A stretch of 9,365 bases of DNA from Chloroflexota bacterium (GCA_030636125.1 DAOVXM010000065.1:1-9365), one strand, 5' to 3'. Shown: positions 1 to 5,965, counted from the stretch's first letter. Program-made: numbers and translations. The notes: a model not told the origin generated them from the sequence alone.

Positions 1-10
1 GATACGGGTA

Positions 11-124
11 GAGTTCCGTCAAATGTGATTGTTTAGTAAGAATAGATCATGGACACAACACTTTAAGCTTTGTCAAGGGTGTATAACCCGGATATCAAAT
101 GGAACTTCCATCTTTGACAAAGCA
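11..124 (+). repeat. Left copy of a two-hairpin inverted repeat element
   Basis: This stretch matches the reverse complement of 2471-2587 at about 98 of 117 aligned columns (hand alignment; 16 mismatches, of which 13 are transitions, plus gaps of 2 and 1 nt). It has two parts. Part A (about 11-62) is a decayed hairpin: its outer stem 14-20/52-58 has two mispairs, and its inner stem 29-34/40-45 pairs only if G-U is allowed. Part B (67-123) is a strong hairpin of 15 pairs, 67-81 with 109-123, including two G-U wobbles. It lies upstream of the first gene and of the candidate promoter. It may be an intergenic repeat (REP/MITE-like), a transcript-end structure of a gene lying to the left, or one border of a cassette. 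I do not recognise the family. Confidence 0.85.
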
Positions 125-146
125 GTAGTATGAATTCGTAAGTTTT

Positions 147-180
147 TTGACTTTCCCTTTTTTGGCGTTCGGAGTATACT
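147..180 (+). promoter_or_regulatory. Weak candidate promoter of the three-gene operon
   Basis: A -10-like TATACT is at 175-180 and a -35-like TTGACT at 147-152. The spacer is 22 bases, well over the usual 16-18, so the two boxes may not work together. The position between the left repeat and the first gene is right for a promoter and would give a leader of about 60 bases. No TG precedes the -10. The rest of 125-248 shows only the ribosome binding site GGGAGGG at 237-243. Confidence 0.25.
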
Positions 181-248
181 GGGATAGGCAGATAAGACTT
201 ACCAAACCCAGATAATCACAATTAGATCAAATAGATGGGAGGGTCCCC

Positions 249-1154
249 ATGAAACGCGCAGTTAGTATCAGCCTTGGCTCGTCGAAACGCGATAAAGCGG
301 TTGAGGTGGAGCTGCTGGGGGAGAAAGTTAGTATAGAACGTATTGGTACAGATGGCGATATGGAAAAGGCTGCCCAGCTCTATAAAGAGCTCGATGGGAA
401 AGTGGATGCATTTGGCGTTGGTGGCGCTGACCTGGGAGTAATGGTGGATGATAAATGGTATCCACTATATTCCGTCCAATCCATGGTGCGTTATATCAAG
501 CAAACTCCTGTGGTGGATGGAGAAGGTTTAAAAAACACATTAGAAAACCACCTAGCACCGTTCATTGATTCTCAGATCGGTGATTATATTGCCGAAATGG
601 AAAAAAAAGCATTCATTTGTCTTGGTGCAGATCGCTGGGGTATGACTACATCGTTTGTCGACGCCGGATATGAGTGTGTCTTTGGCGATTTGATGTTTGG
701 GCTGGGTTTGCCTTTTGCTGTGCGCAGTCTGAGTAGTTTAAAAACCTTAGCCGCAATAATGATGCCAATTGCCGGTAGATTGCCATTTGAATGGATCTAT
801 CCTACTGGCGAAAAACAAGAGACACGTGTACCCAAGTGGGAGAAATACTATCAATGGGGCACTGTTATCACAGGGGATTGCCTATATGTCAAACGTCATA
901 TGCCGGACCGACTAGAAGGTAAAGTCATTGCAACCAATACAACTACACCGGAAGATATCGACTTGTTTCGAGAAGCAGGGGTCAAGTATCTAGTCACTTC
1001 AACACCGGTATTAGATGGTCGTTCTTTTGGGACAAATATGATGGAGGCTGCCCTGGTTGCTGTCTCGGGTAAGGGACGTGTACTCACCCGTGATGAACTC
1101 AATCATCTGTTGGATCAGCTAGGTTTCGAACCACAGTTACAGGAGTTGAATTGA
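249..1154 (+). CDS. Conserved protein of the type often auto-named quinate 5-dehydrogenase; function uncertain
   Basis: A 301-residue soluble protein. The ATG has a strong ribosome binding site, GGGAGGG, ending 5 bases upstream. The opening (MKRAVSISLGSSKRD, then a VELLGEKVSIERIGTDGD-like stretch) and the FGVGGADL block at about residues 55-62 match proteins I recall from Chloroflexota and Firmicutes that carry the automatic name quinate 5-dehydrogenase. I see no convincing AroE-type substrate site and no clear dinucleotide-binding GxGxxG fold, so the enzymatic name should be treated with caution. Other notable stretches are ICLGADRWGMTTSF (123-136), FGDLMFGLGLPF (145-156) and a C-terminal KYLVTSTPVLDGRSFGTNMMEA (246-267). 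There is no signal peptide or transmembrane anchor. It is the first gene of an operon, with one base between its stop and the next start, which implies joint expression with the nucleotidyltransferase. Coding status is near certain; function is not. Confidence 0.6.
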   Translation: MKRAVSISLGSSKRDKAVEVELLGEKVSIERIGTDGDMEKAAQLYKELDGKVDAFGVGGADLGVMVDDKWYPLYSVQSMVRYIKQTPVVDGEGLKNTLENHLAPFIDSQIGDYIAEMEKKAFICLGADRWGMTTSFVDAGYECVFGDLMFGLGLPFAVRSLSSLKTLAAIMMPIAGRLPFEWIYPTGEKQETRVPKWEKYYQWGTVITGDCLYVKRHMPDRLEGKVIATNTTTPEDIDLFREAGVKYLVTSTPVLDGRSFGTNMMEAALVAVSGKGRVLTRDELNHLLDQLGFEPQLQELN

Positions 1155-1155
1155 T

Positions 1156-1932
1156 ATGGATGCAGTTGTTATTGCCGGAGGTATACCCCAGGAGGGAGAA
1201 CCTCTCTATGAATATACTCAAGGCGCCTCGAAGGCTATGCTGGATATCGCAGGGAAACCTATGGTCCAATGGATATTGGACGCTTTGACTGGCGCAGAAG
1301 AGATCGATAAAGTGGTCATCGTTGGGCTTGCGGAGGAAGAGGATATAATCTGTTCCAAAATTGATTCCTTTGTTCCTAATAAAGGCGATCTGGTCGAGAA
1401 TGTGCGCGCGGGGGTCAATAAGATCTTAGAGGTTAACCCACAGGCCGATCATGTGATTATAGTTTCATCGGATATTCCTGCAATCACCTCTGAAATGCTC
1501 GATTGGTTAGTGATCGCCTCCAAGGGGAGTGATTTGGATTTATATTACACTGTGATAGAGCGGCATGTGATGGAAAAGCGATTTCCCACCTCGAAGCGCT
1601 CCTATATCCGCTTGAAAGATATTGAGGCATGTGGCGGAGATGTGAACATCATCCATTCTAGCCTGGCAGCTTCAGATAGTGAGATATGGACCCGCTTGAT
1701 AGATGCGCGGAAAAACGCGATCAAGCAAGCGGCTTTGATCGGATTCGACACATTGCTATTATTGCTGTTCCACGCGGTTACTTTGGATAAGGCTATAGAA
1801 AAAGTGACCAAACGGTTAAAGATCACAGGCAAGGCAGTTATATGTCCTTATGCTGAGACAGGCATGGATGTCGACAAGCCCAACCAGTTGGAAGTCTTAC
1901 GCGCCGACCTCGCTCAAAGGTCAACTGGTTGA
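1156..1932 (+). CDS. MobA-like nucleotidyltransferase (NTP_transf_3 type)
   Basis: A 258-residue protein of the GT-A-like nucleotidyltransferase superfamily, the group that includes MobA, IspD and sugar-phosphate nucleotidyltransferases. These enzymes transfer NMP from an NTP to a phosphorylated or cofactor acceptor. Visible motifs are the N-terminal VVIAGG (4-9), the conserved Lys in SKAMLDIAGKPMV (25-37), the metal-binding-type SSDIP (104-108, Asp106), a GGDVNII block (160-166) and a C-terminal GMDVDKPNQLEVL (236-248), equivalent to the usual G-x-DVD-TP-x-DL. The loop after AGG lacks the usual Gly-x-Arg and instead carries an acidic/aromatic insertion (PQEGEPLYEYTQ), so the nucleotide-binding loop is atypical. 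A hydrophobic run LLLLLF (200-205) is probably core helix. AGGAG at 1141-1145, inside the end of the previous gene, serves as its ribosome binding site. The acceptor substrate cannot be told from sequence. MobA itself is unlikely, because no molybdopterin genes are nearby. Confidence 0.8.
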   Translation: MDAVVIAGGIPQEGEPLYEYTQGASKAMLDIAGKPMVQWILDALTGAEEIDKVVIVGLAEEEDIICSKIDSFVPNKGDLVENVRAGVNKILEVNPQADHVIIVSSDIPAITSEMLDWLVIASKGSDLDLYYTVIERHVMEKRFPTSKRSYIRLKDIEACGGDVNIIHSSLAASDSEIWTRLIDARKNAIKQAALIGFDTLLLLLFHAVTLDKAIEKVTKRLKITGKAVICPYAETGMDVDKPNQLEVLRADLAQRSTG

Positions 1933-1942
1933 GCTTGGGCAT

Positions 1943-2470
1943 ATGGCGACGACGAAGAATTTGATGGAGTTGGACGCGCGCCTCTCGGAACAATTGCGAG
2001 TGGCAGAAAAAACCAAAACATTGCGTCCCGTGGGGGTCTTCCTGGCGCATTCAGGAGATTCGTGGTTTTGGGTGGTAGCTCTTGGTATACTTTGGTTTTT
2101 TGGTTCGGATTATTGGCGGGCGCGAGCGTTAGCATTATTAATCGGCATATTGGTTACTGCTATCCTGGTTATGGCGATAAAGTTTACAGTGCGGCGGCGA
2201 CGCCCGGAGGGTGAGTGGGGAAATGTGTACCGCAGTACCGACCCTCATTCTTTCCCTTCGGGGCATGCCGCGCGTGCTACAATGCTGGCGGTCATGATGG
2301 TGGGGATGGGCCCGACCTGGTTAGGGGTGCTGCTTGTTATTTGGGCTCCACTCGTGTCTCTGGCGCGAGTTTCTATGGGGGTGCATTACCTCTCGGATGT
2401 GATCGCCGGGACAATAATTGGTATTTTAATTGCGGTGGCATTATTGTTTTTGCAAGTGGTTGCAGTCTAG
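1943..2470 (+). CDS. PAP2-family membrane phosphatase
   Basis: With the ATG at 1943 this is a 175-residue integral membrane phosphatase of the PAP2 (type 2 phosphatidic acid phosphatase) superfamily. Members remove phosphate from lipid phosphates such as undecaprenyl-PP, phosphatidate or PGP. All three signature motifs are present: KFTVRRRRP (K80-P88, the K-x6-RP motif), PSGH (105-108) and an SR-x5-H-x3-D variant, ARVSMGVHYLSD (R142, H148, D152), in which the usual Ser before Arg is Ala. About four to five hydrophobic segments lie at roughly 41-54, 60-79, 113-123, 127-140 and 153-174. The frame stays open upstream to an ATG at 1850, but that would overlap the nucleotidyltransferase by 83 bases and add an unlikely 31-residue arginine- and serine-bearing leader, so 1943 is preferred. 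Its ribosome binding site is weak (GAGCTTGGG region), suggesting coupling to the gene ending at 1932. The substrate is unknown. Confidence 0.87.
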   Translation: MATTKNLMELDARLSEQLRVAEKTKTLRPVGVFLAHSGDSWFWVVALGILWFFGSDYWRARALALLIGILVTAILVMAIKFTVRRRRPEGEWGNVYRSTDPHSFPSGHAARATMLAVMMVGMGPTWLGVLLVIWAPLVSLARVSMGVHYLSDVIAGTIIGILIAVALLFLQVVAV

Positions 2471-2587
2471 TGCTTTGTCAAGGATGAATATTTCATTTGA
2501 TGTCCGAGTTACTATATCCTTGACAAAGCTTAAAGTGTTCCGTCCATAATTTGTTCTTTCTGAACAATCACATTTGACGGAACACTC
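2471..2587 (-). repeat. Right copy of the two-hairpin element, inverted; possible bidirectional terminator
   Basis: It fills the whole gap between two convergent genes: it begins one base after the phosphatase stop (2468-2470) and ends one base from the isomerase stop (2589-2591). Part B is a perfect 14-bp inverted repeat, 2472-2485 with 2516-2529 (GCTTTGTCAAGGAT / ATCCTTGACAAAGC), with a 30-base loop. Part A is a nested hairpin with outer arms GTGTTCCGTC at 2535-2544 and GACGGAACAC at 2576-2585, and inner arms TTGTTC at 2551-2556 and GAACAA at 2562-2567. This copy has perfect stems, unlike the left copy. Position and folding suggest a two-way transcript end, but neither hairpin is followed by a U-run, so a classical intrinsic terminator is not shown. 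Confidence 0.85.
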
Positions 2588-2588
2588 G

Positions 2589-3650
2589 TCAAGCGCCAGT
2601 TGTCATATCGCGCTTAAATCCCTCGATTGCCTCCACCGGCGTGGGGTCCACGCCATAAGCCATTGCCAGGTAATAAGCAATATAATCACCCAGATGCAGG
2701 CTTGTCCAAAGCTGTGCCAGGGCTGTCTCTCCCTGGGCATCAATTGTGCCGGTGCCGATTCCCTGTAGCATAAAAATTTTACGGGTCAATTGGGTGCGCA
2801 GTCGATTGCGTTGGTGATTTGTTTGGGCCCGCAGGAAAATAACCATTGTTCGAGAAAGATTCTCTTCGGGGTTAAGAATACCTGCCAATGTGTTATGGTT
2901 GGCTTCAGGTAAAAGTTCAAATTGAGCCCATGCTTTGGCTATCTCGCTGATCTGACCTTTCCAACGGCGGGCTACAGGCGCCAGGAAATCTGAGGCGATC
3001 ACAACTACCCAGCGATTAACTAGCTGCCCAGCCATGAGCTTGGCCAGATTATGCATGACGGGTATGTGGGGCTTGAGCGTTTCTTGTGAGGCTTTCATCG
3101 ATAGGATAGCTTCTTTTAATTCATTTGATGGATCTGGCACAAAACCTAAGCGTGTAAAAGCTGCAAGCAGCAGACTGAAGGAATAGCCCACTGCGGCGCG
3201 CGGTTGACCTTTGTGGTCAAATTTCCACAGGCTAGCATTATGTACTTTGGCAGCCTCTGCTAGCTGGCCACCTGTGCTTACACACAAAATGCGACACCCA
3301 CTTTGTGTTGCCTTTTCGAAGGCAGAGATGGTTTCCTCGGTATTACCTGAGTGAGAGGAGGCGATCACCAGAGTCTCAGGACCGCTCGCCCAAGCTGGCA
3401 GGTCATAATCGCGATGGACGATGACCGGTACACGGCTTTGTGGAGCCACGTACGCCGCTAGTAAGTCAGCGCCTATGGCGGAGCCGCCCATACCTGCGAT
3501 CAGGACGCGCTCTATACCCTCCCAGTCAGGTAACGGCAAACGAGAGCCCACATCCCAGGCTGTTTGTAGTTGATCTGGCAATCCGTTAATATGGGCTAGC
3601 ATATCTTCGCGGTCGATTTCTATAAAGGATTTGTAATCGTCTAAATTCAT
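2589..3650 (-). CDS. Bifunctional phosphoglucose/phosphomannose isomerase
   Basis: A 353-residue cytosolic enzyme of the SIS-domain PGI/PMI family found in archaea and some bacteria. It interconverts fructose-6-phosphate with glucose-6-phosphate and with mannose-6-phosphate, linking glycolysis/gluconeogenesis to sugar-nucleotide supply. The first SIS domain shows GMGGSAIGADLL (53-64) and the phosphate-binding SSHSGNTEET (98-107). QPRAAVGYS (149-157) leads into the second half. RWKGQISEIAK (229-239) and EANHNTLAG (249-257) carry E236 and H252, with the same 16-residue spacing as the catalytic Glu203 and His219 I recall from the Pyrobaculum enzyme; K346 near the C-terminus is the likely third catalytic residue. 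The usual NEN around the Glu is SEI here. The ATG is preceded by AAGGAG (3659-3664, minus strand), 8 bases upstream. It is the last gene of the minus-strand group and ends against the right repeat. Confidence 0.93.
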   Translation of the reverse strand: MNLDDYKSFIEIDREDMLAHINGLPDQLQTAWDVGSRLPLPDWEGIERVLIAGMGGSAIGADLLAAYVAPQSRVPVIVHRDYDLPAWASGPETLVIASSHSGNTEETISAFEKATQSGCRILCVSTGGQLAEAAKVHNASLWKFDHKGQPRAAVGYSFSLLLAAFTRLGFVPDPSNELKEAILSMKASQETLKPHIPVMHNLAKLMAGQLVNRWVVVIASDFLAPVARRWKGQISEIAKAWAQFELLPEANHNTLAGILNPEENLSRTMVIFLRAQTNHQRNRLRTQLTRKIFMLQGIGTGTIDAQGETALAQLWTSLHLGDYIAYYLAMAYGVDPTPVEAIEGFKRDMTTGA

Positions 3651-3682
3651 TGTGGAGACTCCTTTACCTGTTTAGAGTGGGA

Positions 3683-3691
3683 ATGATATCA
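3683..3691 (-). promoter_or_regulatory. Possible extended -10 element for the isomerase gene
   Basis: On the minus strand the bases read TGATATCAT, a TGn-TATCAT match to an extended -10 element, about 32 bases before the isomerase start. No -35 box is recognisable at the right distance. It resembles the TGn-TATAAT elements at 5918-5926 and 5957-5965. It could give the isomerase a promoter separate from rsmI, from which it is split by 87 bases. The core is palindromic, so chance or another role is possible. Confidence 0.3.
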
Positions 3692-3709
3692 CTTTTTCCG
3701 GATCTTCCT

Positions 3710-3748
3710 CCCCTAGGCTGAGTAGTTACTCAGAATCTCAGTTAGGGG
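3710..3748 (-). terminator. Hairpin over the rsmI stop codon; possible terminator or attenuator
   Basis: CCCCTA (3710-3715) pairs with TAGGGG (3743-3748), and CTGAG (3718-3722) pairs with CTCAG (3737-3741). Inside lies a competing 16-base perfect palindrome, CTGAGTAGTTACTCAG (3718-3733). The rsmI stop codon (3738-3740) sits in the right arm. No U-run follows in the minus-strand direction, so termination is not established; it may instead separate or stabilise the rsmI and isomerase messages. Confidence 0.35.
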
Positions 3749-4577
3749 GTGTTTTATGCTGGATTTCAGTAATTAATCGGTAAATTTCCCTACGTGGCCA
3801 GCCTGATTCTGCTGCCATGAGGCTGGCGATATGAGATGGGGATTCACCAAGCGCCAGGTGTTCTTCCAAAGCAACGCTTAACTGTGCCTCTGACCAGGGT
3901 TCTGTGCGAGCTGTTGAGCCAGCTACTACCAGGGTGAACTCCCCTCTGGGTTCTTGCTTTATGAAGTGGGCGTGTCCTGCGCTTAGAGTGCCCCGGAAGA
4001 TTTCCTCATGCTGCTTGGTCATCTCACGGGCGATCGCCGCTTCTCTGTCACCTAAGATCACCTGTAAATCCTCCAACGCAGCATGTAATCGGTGTGGGGT
4101 TTCCAGGAATATGAGTGTGTAAGGTATATCGGTCAAGCTGGTGAGCAAACGTTTACGTTCAGATGATTTTCGTGGAAGATAGCCTAAATAAAGAAATGAG
4201 TGAGCGGGCAATCCGGAAGTTACCAGGGCTGCGATTGGCGCGCTCGGTCCAGGAATTGGGCTGACATCGTGTCCAGCGTCCAGGGCTGCTCGCACCAACT
4301 CAAAGCCCGGGTCATTGAGGCCTGGAGTGCCAGCGTCGGAGACAAGTGCAATATCACCCGCGCTAAGTCCAGCTAGTAGGTTCTCTAATTTTCTCAGGTT
4401 ACTGTGCTCATGGTAGCTGGTGAGTTGTGTATGTATACCGTAGTGGGAAAGTAGCTTGCGTGTATGACGAGTGTCTTCGGCTGCGATCAATTGTACTTCG
4501 CCCAGTATACGCAAGGCGCGTGCGCTGATGTCTTCCAGATTCCCGATGGGTGTTGCTACTAGAAATAGAGTGCCCAC
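3738..4577 (-). CDS. rsmI: 16S rRNA (cytidine-1402-2'-O)-methyltransferase RsmI
   Basis: A 279-residue SAM-dependent methyltransferase of the tetrapyrrole-methylase fold. RsmI 2'-O-methylates C1402 in the decoding centre of 16S rRNA, acting on the assembled 30S subunit. Family hallmarks in order: GTLFLVATPIGNLEDIS (2-18), AEDTRHTRKLL (33-43), SDAGTPGLNDPG (80-91), the SAM-site stretch PIPGPSAPIAAL (107-118), FLETPHRL (157-164), REMTKQHEE (184-192) and RGEFTLVV (211-218). Residues 225-279 form the C-terminal helical region typical of the family. Length is normal. The start is GTG, 13 bases after the lipoprotein stop, with only a weak GGAAAG close upstream, so translation is probably coupled to the gene before it. 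The stop codon lies inside a hairpin, 87 bases from the isomerase start. Confidence 0.95.
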   Translation of the reverse strand: MGTLFLVATPIGNLEDISARALRILGEVQLIAAEDTRHTRKLLSHYGIHTQLTSYHEHSNLRKLENLLAGLSAGDIALVSDAGTPGLNDPGFELVRAALDAGHDVSPIPGPSAPIAALVTSGLPAHSFLYLGYLPRKSSERKRLLTSLTDIPYTLIFLETPHRLHAALEDLQVILGDREAAIAREMTKQHEEIFRGTLSAGHAHFIKQEPRGEFTLVVAGSTARTEPWSEAQLSVALEEHLALGESPSHIASLMAAESGWPRREIYRLITEIQHKTPPN

Positions 4578-4590
4578 AATCTTTCCGATA

Positions 4591-5652
4591 TTATTCTGCT
4601 TGTGAGGCCCAGGTCAGGATGTTGACGGTCAGGGTGTCATCCTCATTATTTAGTTCAACCAGTTTCGCCCAACCGGGTCGTCCCGCGCCGGTTTGGTAGC
4701 ACAAATAATTACCGATCGGTATGGTGTCGACGATGACCGGTGAGCCGTCCATATTAACGGTTTGGCAGTCTGCAAGCTTGGGTTGGACTTGCCCGAATAT
4801 GCCCATGATAGTACTTCCCAAAGGTGACAGCTTATGTTGGCCATCTTCGCTGAGGGCGTATTTTAAATCTTCGCCACCACCTGTGTTCACCTGGTTGGTA
4901 TCCAGATCGAGGGTGTCATTGAGAGTAAGCATGGCGTTACCACTGATCTCGACAATCGGTGTGGCTGTGGCGGTTGCTGTTGGTGTAGGAATGATAGGCG
5001 TTGAGGTAGGTGTGGGCGTGTGCTCTACCTTAATACGCACCCAAAATGATGAACTACCATTGGGACCAATGCCAAACAGGACATTGGCATCATTACGCAA
5101 CTTCCAGTTTCCCTGGAATTTCCCCGCGCTCTGTGGGGCTGTCATGTCAATAGCGATATCAACACTCTGGCCAGGAGCTACATTTCCAGCCAAAGAGACA
5201 GCAATAGGTGCGCCCATTTGATCACCCGAAAAGAACGCAGCCGCGTAGCTTCTTGTCCAGGTACAAGTGCCAATATTCTTTAATCGCCAGATTTTCGTGA
5301 AGATTCTACTTGGATCCAGGAGAGTGTCATCGGGAATAGTGATATCAATCGGAATACCTGGAGCGGCCATATTGCATAATGGGGTTGGTGTTGCTGTGCT
5401 GGCAGGCGTGGTGGCTGTGGCAGATGCTTTTGGACTGACGATTCCACTATCGGTGCTAATAGGTGGGGAGAGAGTCGCTGTGAGCTCACTTGCCTGTGTA
5501 AGTCGCGCTTCGATGGTTTGATAGGCTTGGGTAACATTTAAGGTGGGCGTGACTGCTCCCTGACCCCTGGGTATGTTACAGCCTATAAGAAGAATTATTA
5601 CGATTGTTATGCATAAGATTAAGAACTTACGCATTAACCAGGATGTTTCCAT
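4591..5652 (-). CDS. Lipoprotein with an NBR1-type Ig-like domain
   Basis: A 353-residue predicted surface lipoprotein. The N-terminus has a basic residue, a hydrophobic run (about 10-23) and a lipobox LIGC, giving Cys25 as the lipid anchor. An alternative start at Met7 (MRKFLILC...) gives a more usual signal peptide; neither start has a good ribosome binding site. Residues 35-92 are a Thr/Ser/Pro/Ala-rich stalk. Residues 93-210 match the NBR1-like Ig domain common in Anaerolineae exported proteins: IPDDT..., KIWRLKNIGTCTW (120-132), SGDQMG (142-147), VAPGQSVDIAIDMTAP (158-173), GKFQGNWKLRN (177-187) and FWVRIKV (203-209). A second Thr/Pro linker (211-232) leads to a C-terminal region (about 233-353) with KYALSEDGQHKL and IGNYLCYQTGAGRPGWAKL, which I do not assign beyond a likely beta-rich surface module. 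The ligand or role is unknown. It lies between the DUF951 gene (61-base gap) and rsmI. Confidence 0.85.
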   Translation of the reverse strand: METSWLMRKFLILCITIVIILLIGCNIPRGQGAVTPTLNVTQAYQTIEARLTQASELTATLSPPISTDSGIVSPKASATATTPASTATPTPLCNMAAPGIPIDITIPDDTLLDPSRIFTKIWRLKNIGTCTWTRSYAAAFFSGDQMGAPIAVSLAGNVAPGQSVDIAIDMTAPQSAGKFQGNWKLRNDANVLFGIGPNGSSSFWVRIKVEHTPTPTSTPIIPTPTATATATPIVEISGNAMLTLNDTLDLDTNQVNTGGGEDLKYALSEDGQHKLSPLGSTIMGIFGQVQPKLADCQTVNMDGSPVIVDTIPIGNYLCYQTGAGRPGWAKLVELNNEDDTLTVNILTWASQAE

Positions 5653-5713
5653 AGTATTACTCGGGGGATCAGTCTGTTGGTATGATTTTTTTCAGGCAAG
5701 GGCTTTTTGAAGC

Positions 5714-5911
5714 TTATTGATCCGTTGATATTGGCGTGACTGTCTTTAACCGACGTGCAAGTTTGCGTCGCGGTAGCAGTACTCTCCGTCCACACTGAGT
5801 GCATTCTAATCCAATATCAGCACCTAAGCGCACGATCTTCCATTCATAGCTGCCACAAGGATGTGGCTTTCGCAGGCGAACTTTATCGCCCAGATGCAGG
5901 TCCGGAAGCAT
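5714..5911 (-). CDS. DUF951 family small protein
   Basis: A 65-residue protein matching the DUF951 family at near full length: [20 protein letters not shown] (5-24), then [22 protein letters not shown] (27-48). Three cysteines are visible: C19 in the HPCGS motif and C37/C40 in a CxxC pair, which together could bind a metal (inference). The C-terminus is basic (RRKLARRLK). Function is unknown; in my recollection the family is widespread in Firmicutes and Chloroflexota. The ATG at 5911-5909 is forced, since an in-frame TGA lies 15 bases upstream. No Shine-Dalgarno precedes it; instead a TATAAT box ends 6 bases before the ATG, so transcription should begin at or next to the A of the start codon. 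It heads the minus-strand group. Confidence 0.88.
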   Translation of the reverse strand: MLPDLHLGDKVRLRKPHPCGSYEWKIVRLGADIGLECTQCGRRVLLPRRKLARRLKTVTPISTDQ

Positions 5912-5917
5912 GGGCGC

Positions 5918-5926
5918 ATTATATCA
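5918..5926 (-). promoter_or_regulatory. Extended -10 promoter giving a predicted leaderless DUF951 mRNA
   Basis: The minus strand reads TGATATAAT, a perfect extended -10 (TGn-TATAAT), with the hexamer at 5923-5918. Six bases (GCGCCC) separate it from the ATG at 5911. As transcription usually starts about 7 bases after the -10, the first base would be the A of the ATG, leaving no leader. No -35 match stands at 16-18 bases, as expected for extended -10 promoters. It probably drives the DUF951, lipoprotein and rsmI genes. Confidence 0.65.
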
Positions 5927-5956
5927 TGTTGGTCTAAGGGCTTCCTGGGCTTCAGA

Positions 5957-5965
5957 TGGTATAAT
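5957..5965 (+). promoter_or_regulatory. Extended -10 promoter of the M50/HD/TyrA-like/kbl operon
   Basis: The plus strand reads TGGTATAAT, a perfect TGn-TATAAT, with the hexamer at 5960-5965. The predicted start near 5972 leaves a leader of about 17 bases containing CGGAGG (5975-5980), which is 8 bases before the ATG at 5989. No good -35 is seen. Its hexamer lies 36 bases from the opposed -10 hexamer of the DUF951 promoter, so the two polymerase footprints would overlap. Confidence 0.65.

Noticed and set aside
1850..1942. Earlier ATG at 1850 as the start of the phosphatase gene
   Set aside because: It would overlap the nucleotidyltransferase by 83 bases and add residues unlike a PAP2 N-terminus; the 1943 ATG gives a normal-length protein.
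2215..2487. 90-codon plus-strand open frame inside the phosphatase gene
   Set aside because: It is a shifted frame of the PAP2 coding region, with a Cys/Gly-rich translation and no recognisable motif.
2519..2550. TTGACA in the right repeat as the -35 of an outward promoter, with CATAAT as -10
   Set aside because: The spacing is 20 bases and it would drive antisense RNA into the isomerase gene; TTGACA is simply part of the hairpin stem.
1..2600. The inverted repeats as ends of a complete insertion sequence or transposon
   Set aside because: No transposase is encoded between them, the bases outside (before 11 and after 2587) show no matching short direct repeat, and the copies differ at about 16% of positions.
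4955..5020. G-rich plus-strand tract that could suggest a G-quadruplex
   Set aside because: It is the complement of Thr/Pro codons in the second linker; the G-runs are only two bases long and irregular.
4721..5221. 166-codon plus-strand open frame opposite the lipoprotein gene
   Set aside because: It mirrors the lipoprotein codons; the Val/Gly repeats are the reverse of the Thr/Pro linker. No ribosome binding site or family resemblance.
5653..5713. Separate promoter or terminator between the DUF951 and lipoprotein genes
   Set aside because: Only a poor TTGCCT/CAGACT pair is present on the minus strand, and no stable hairpin with a U-run was found in these 61 bases.
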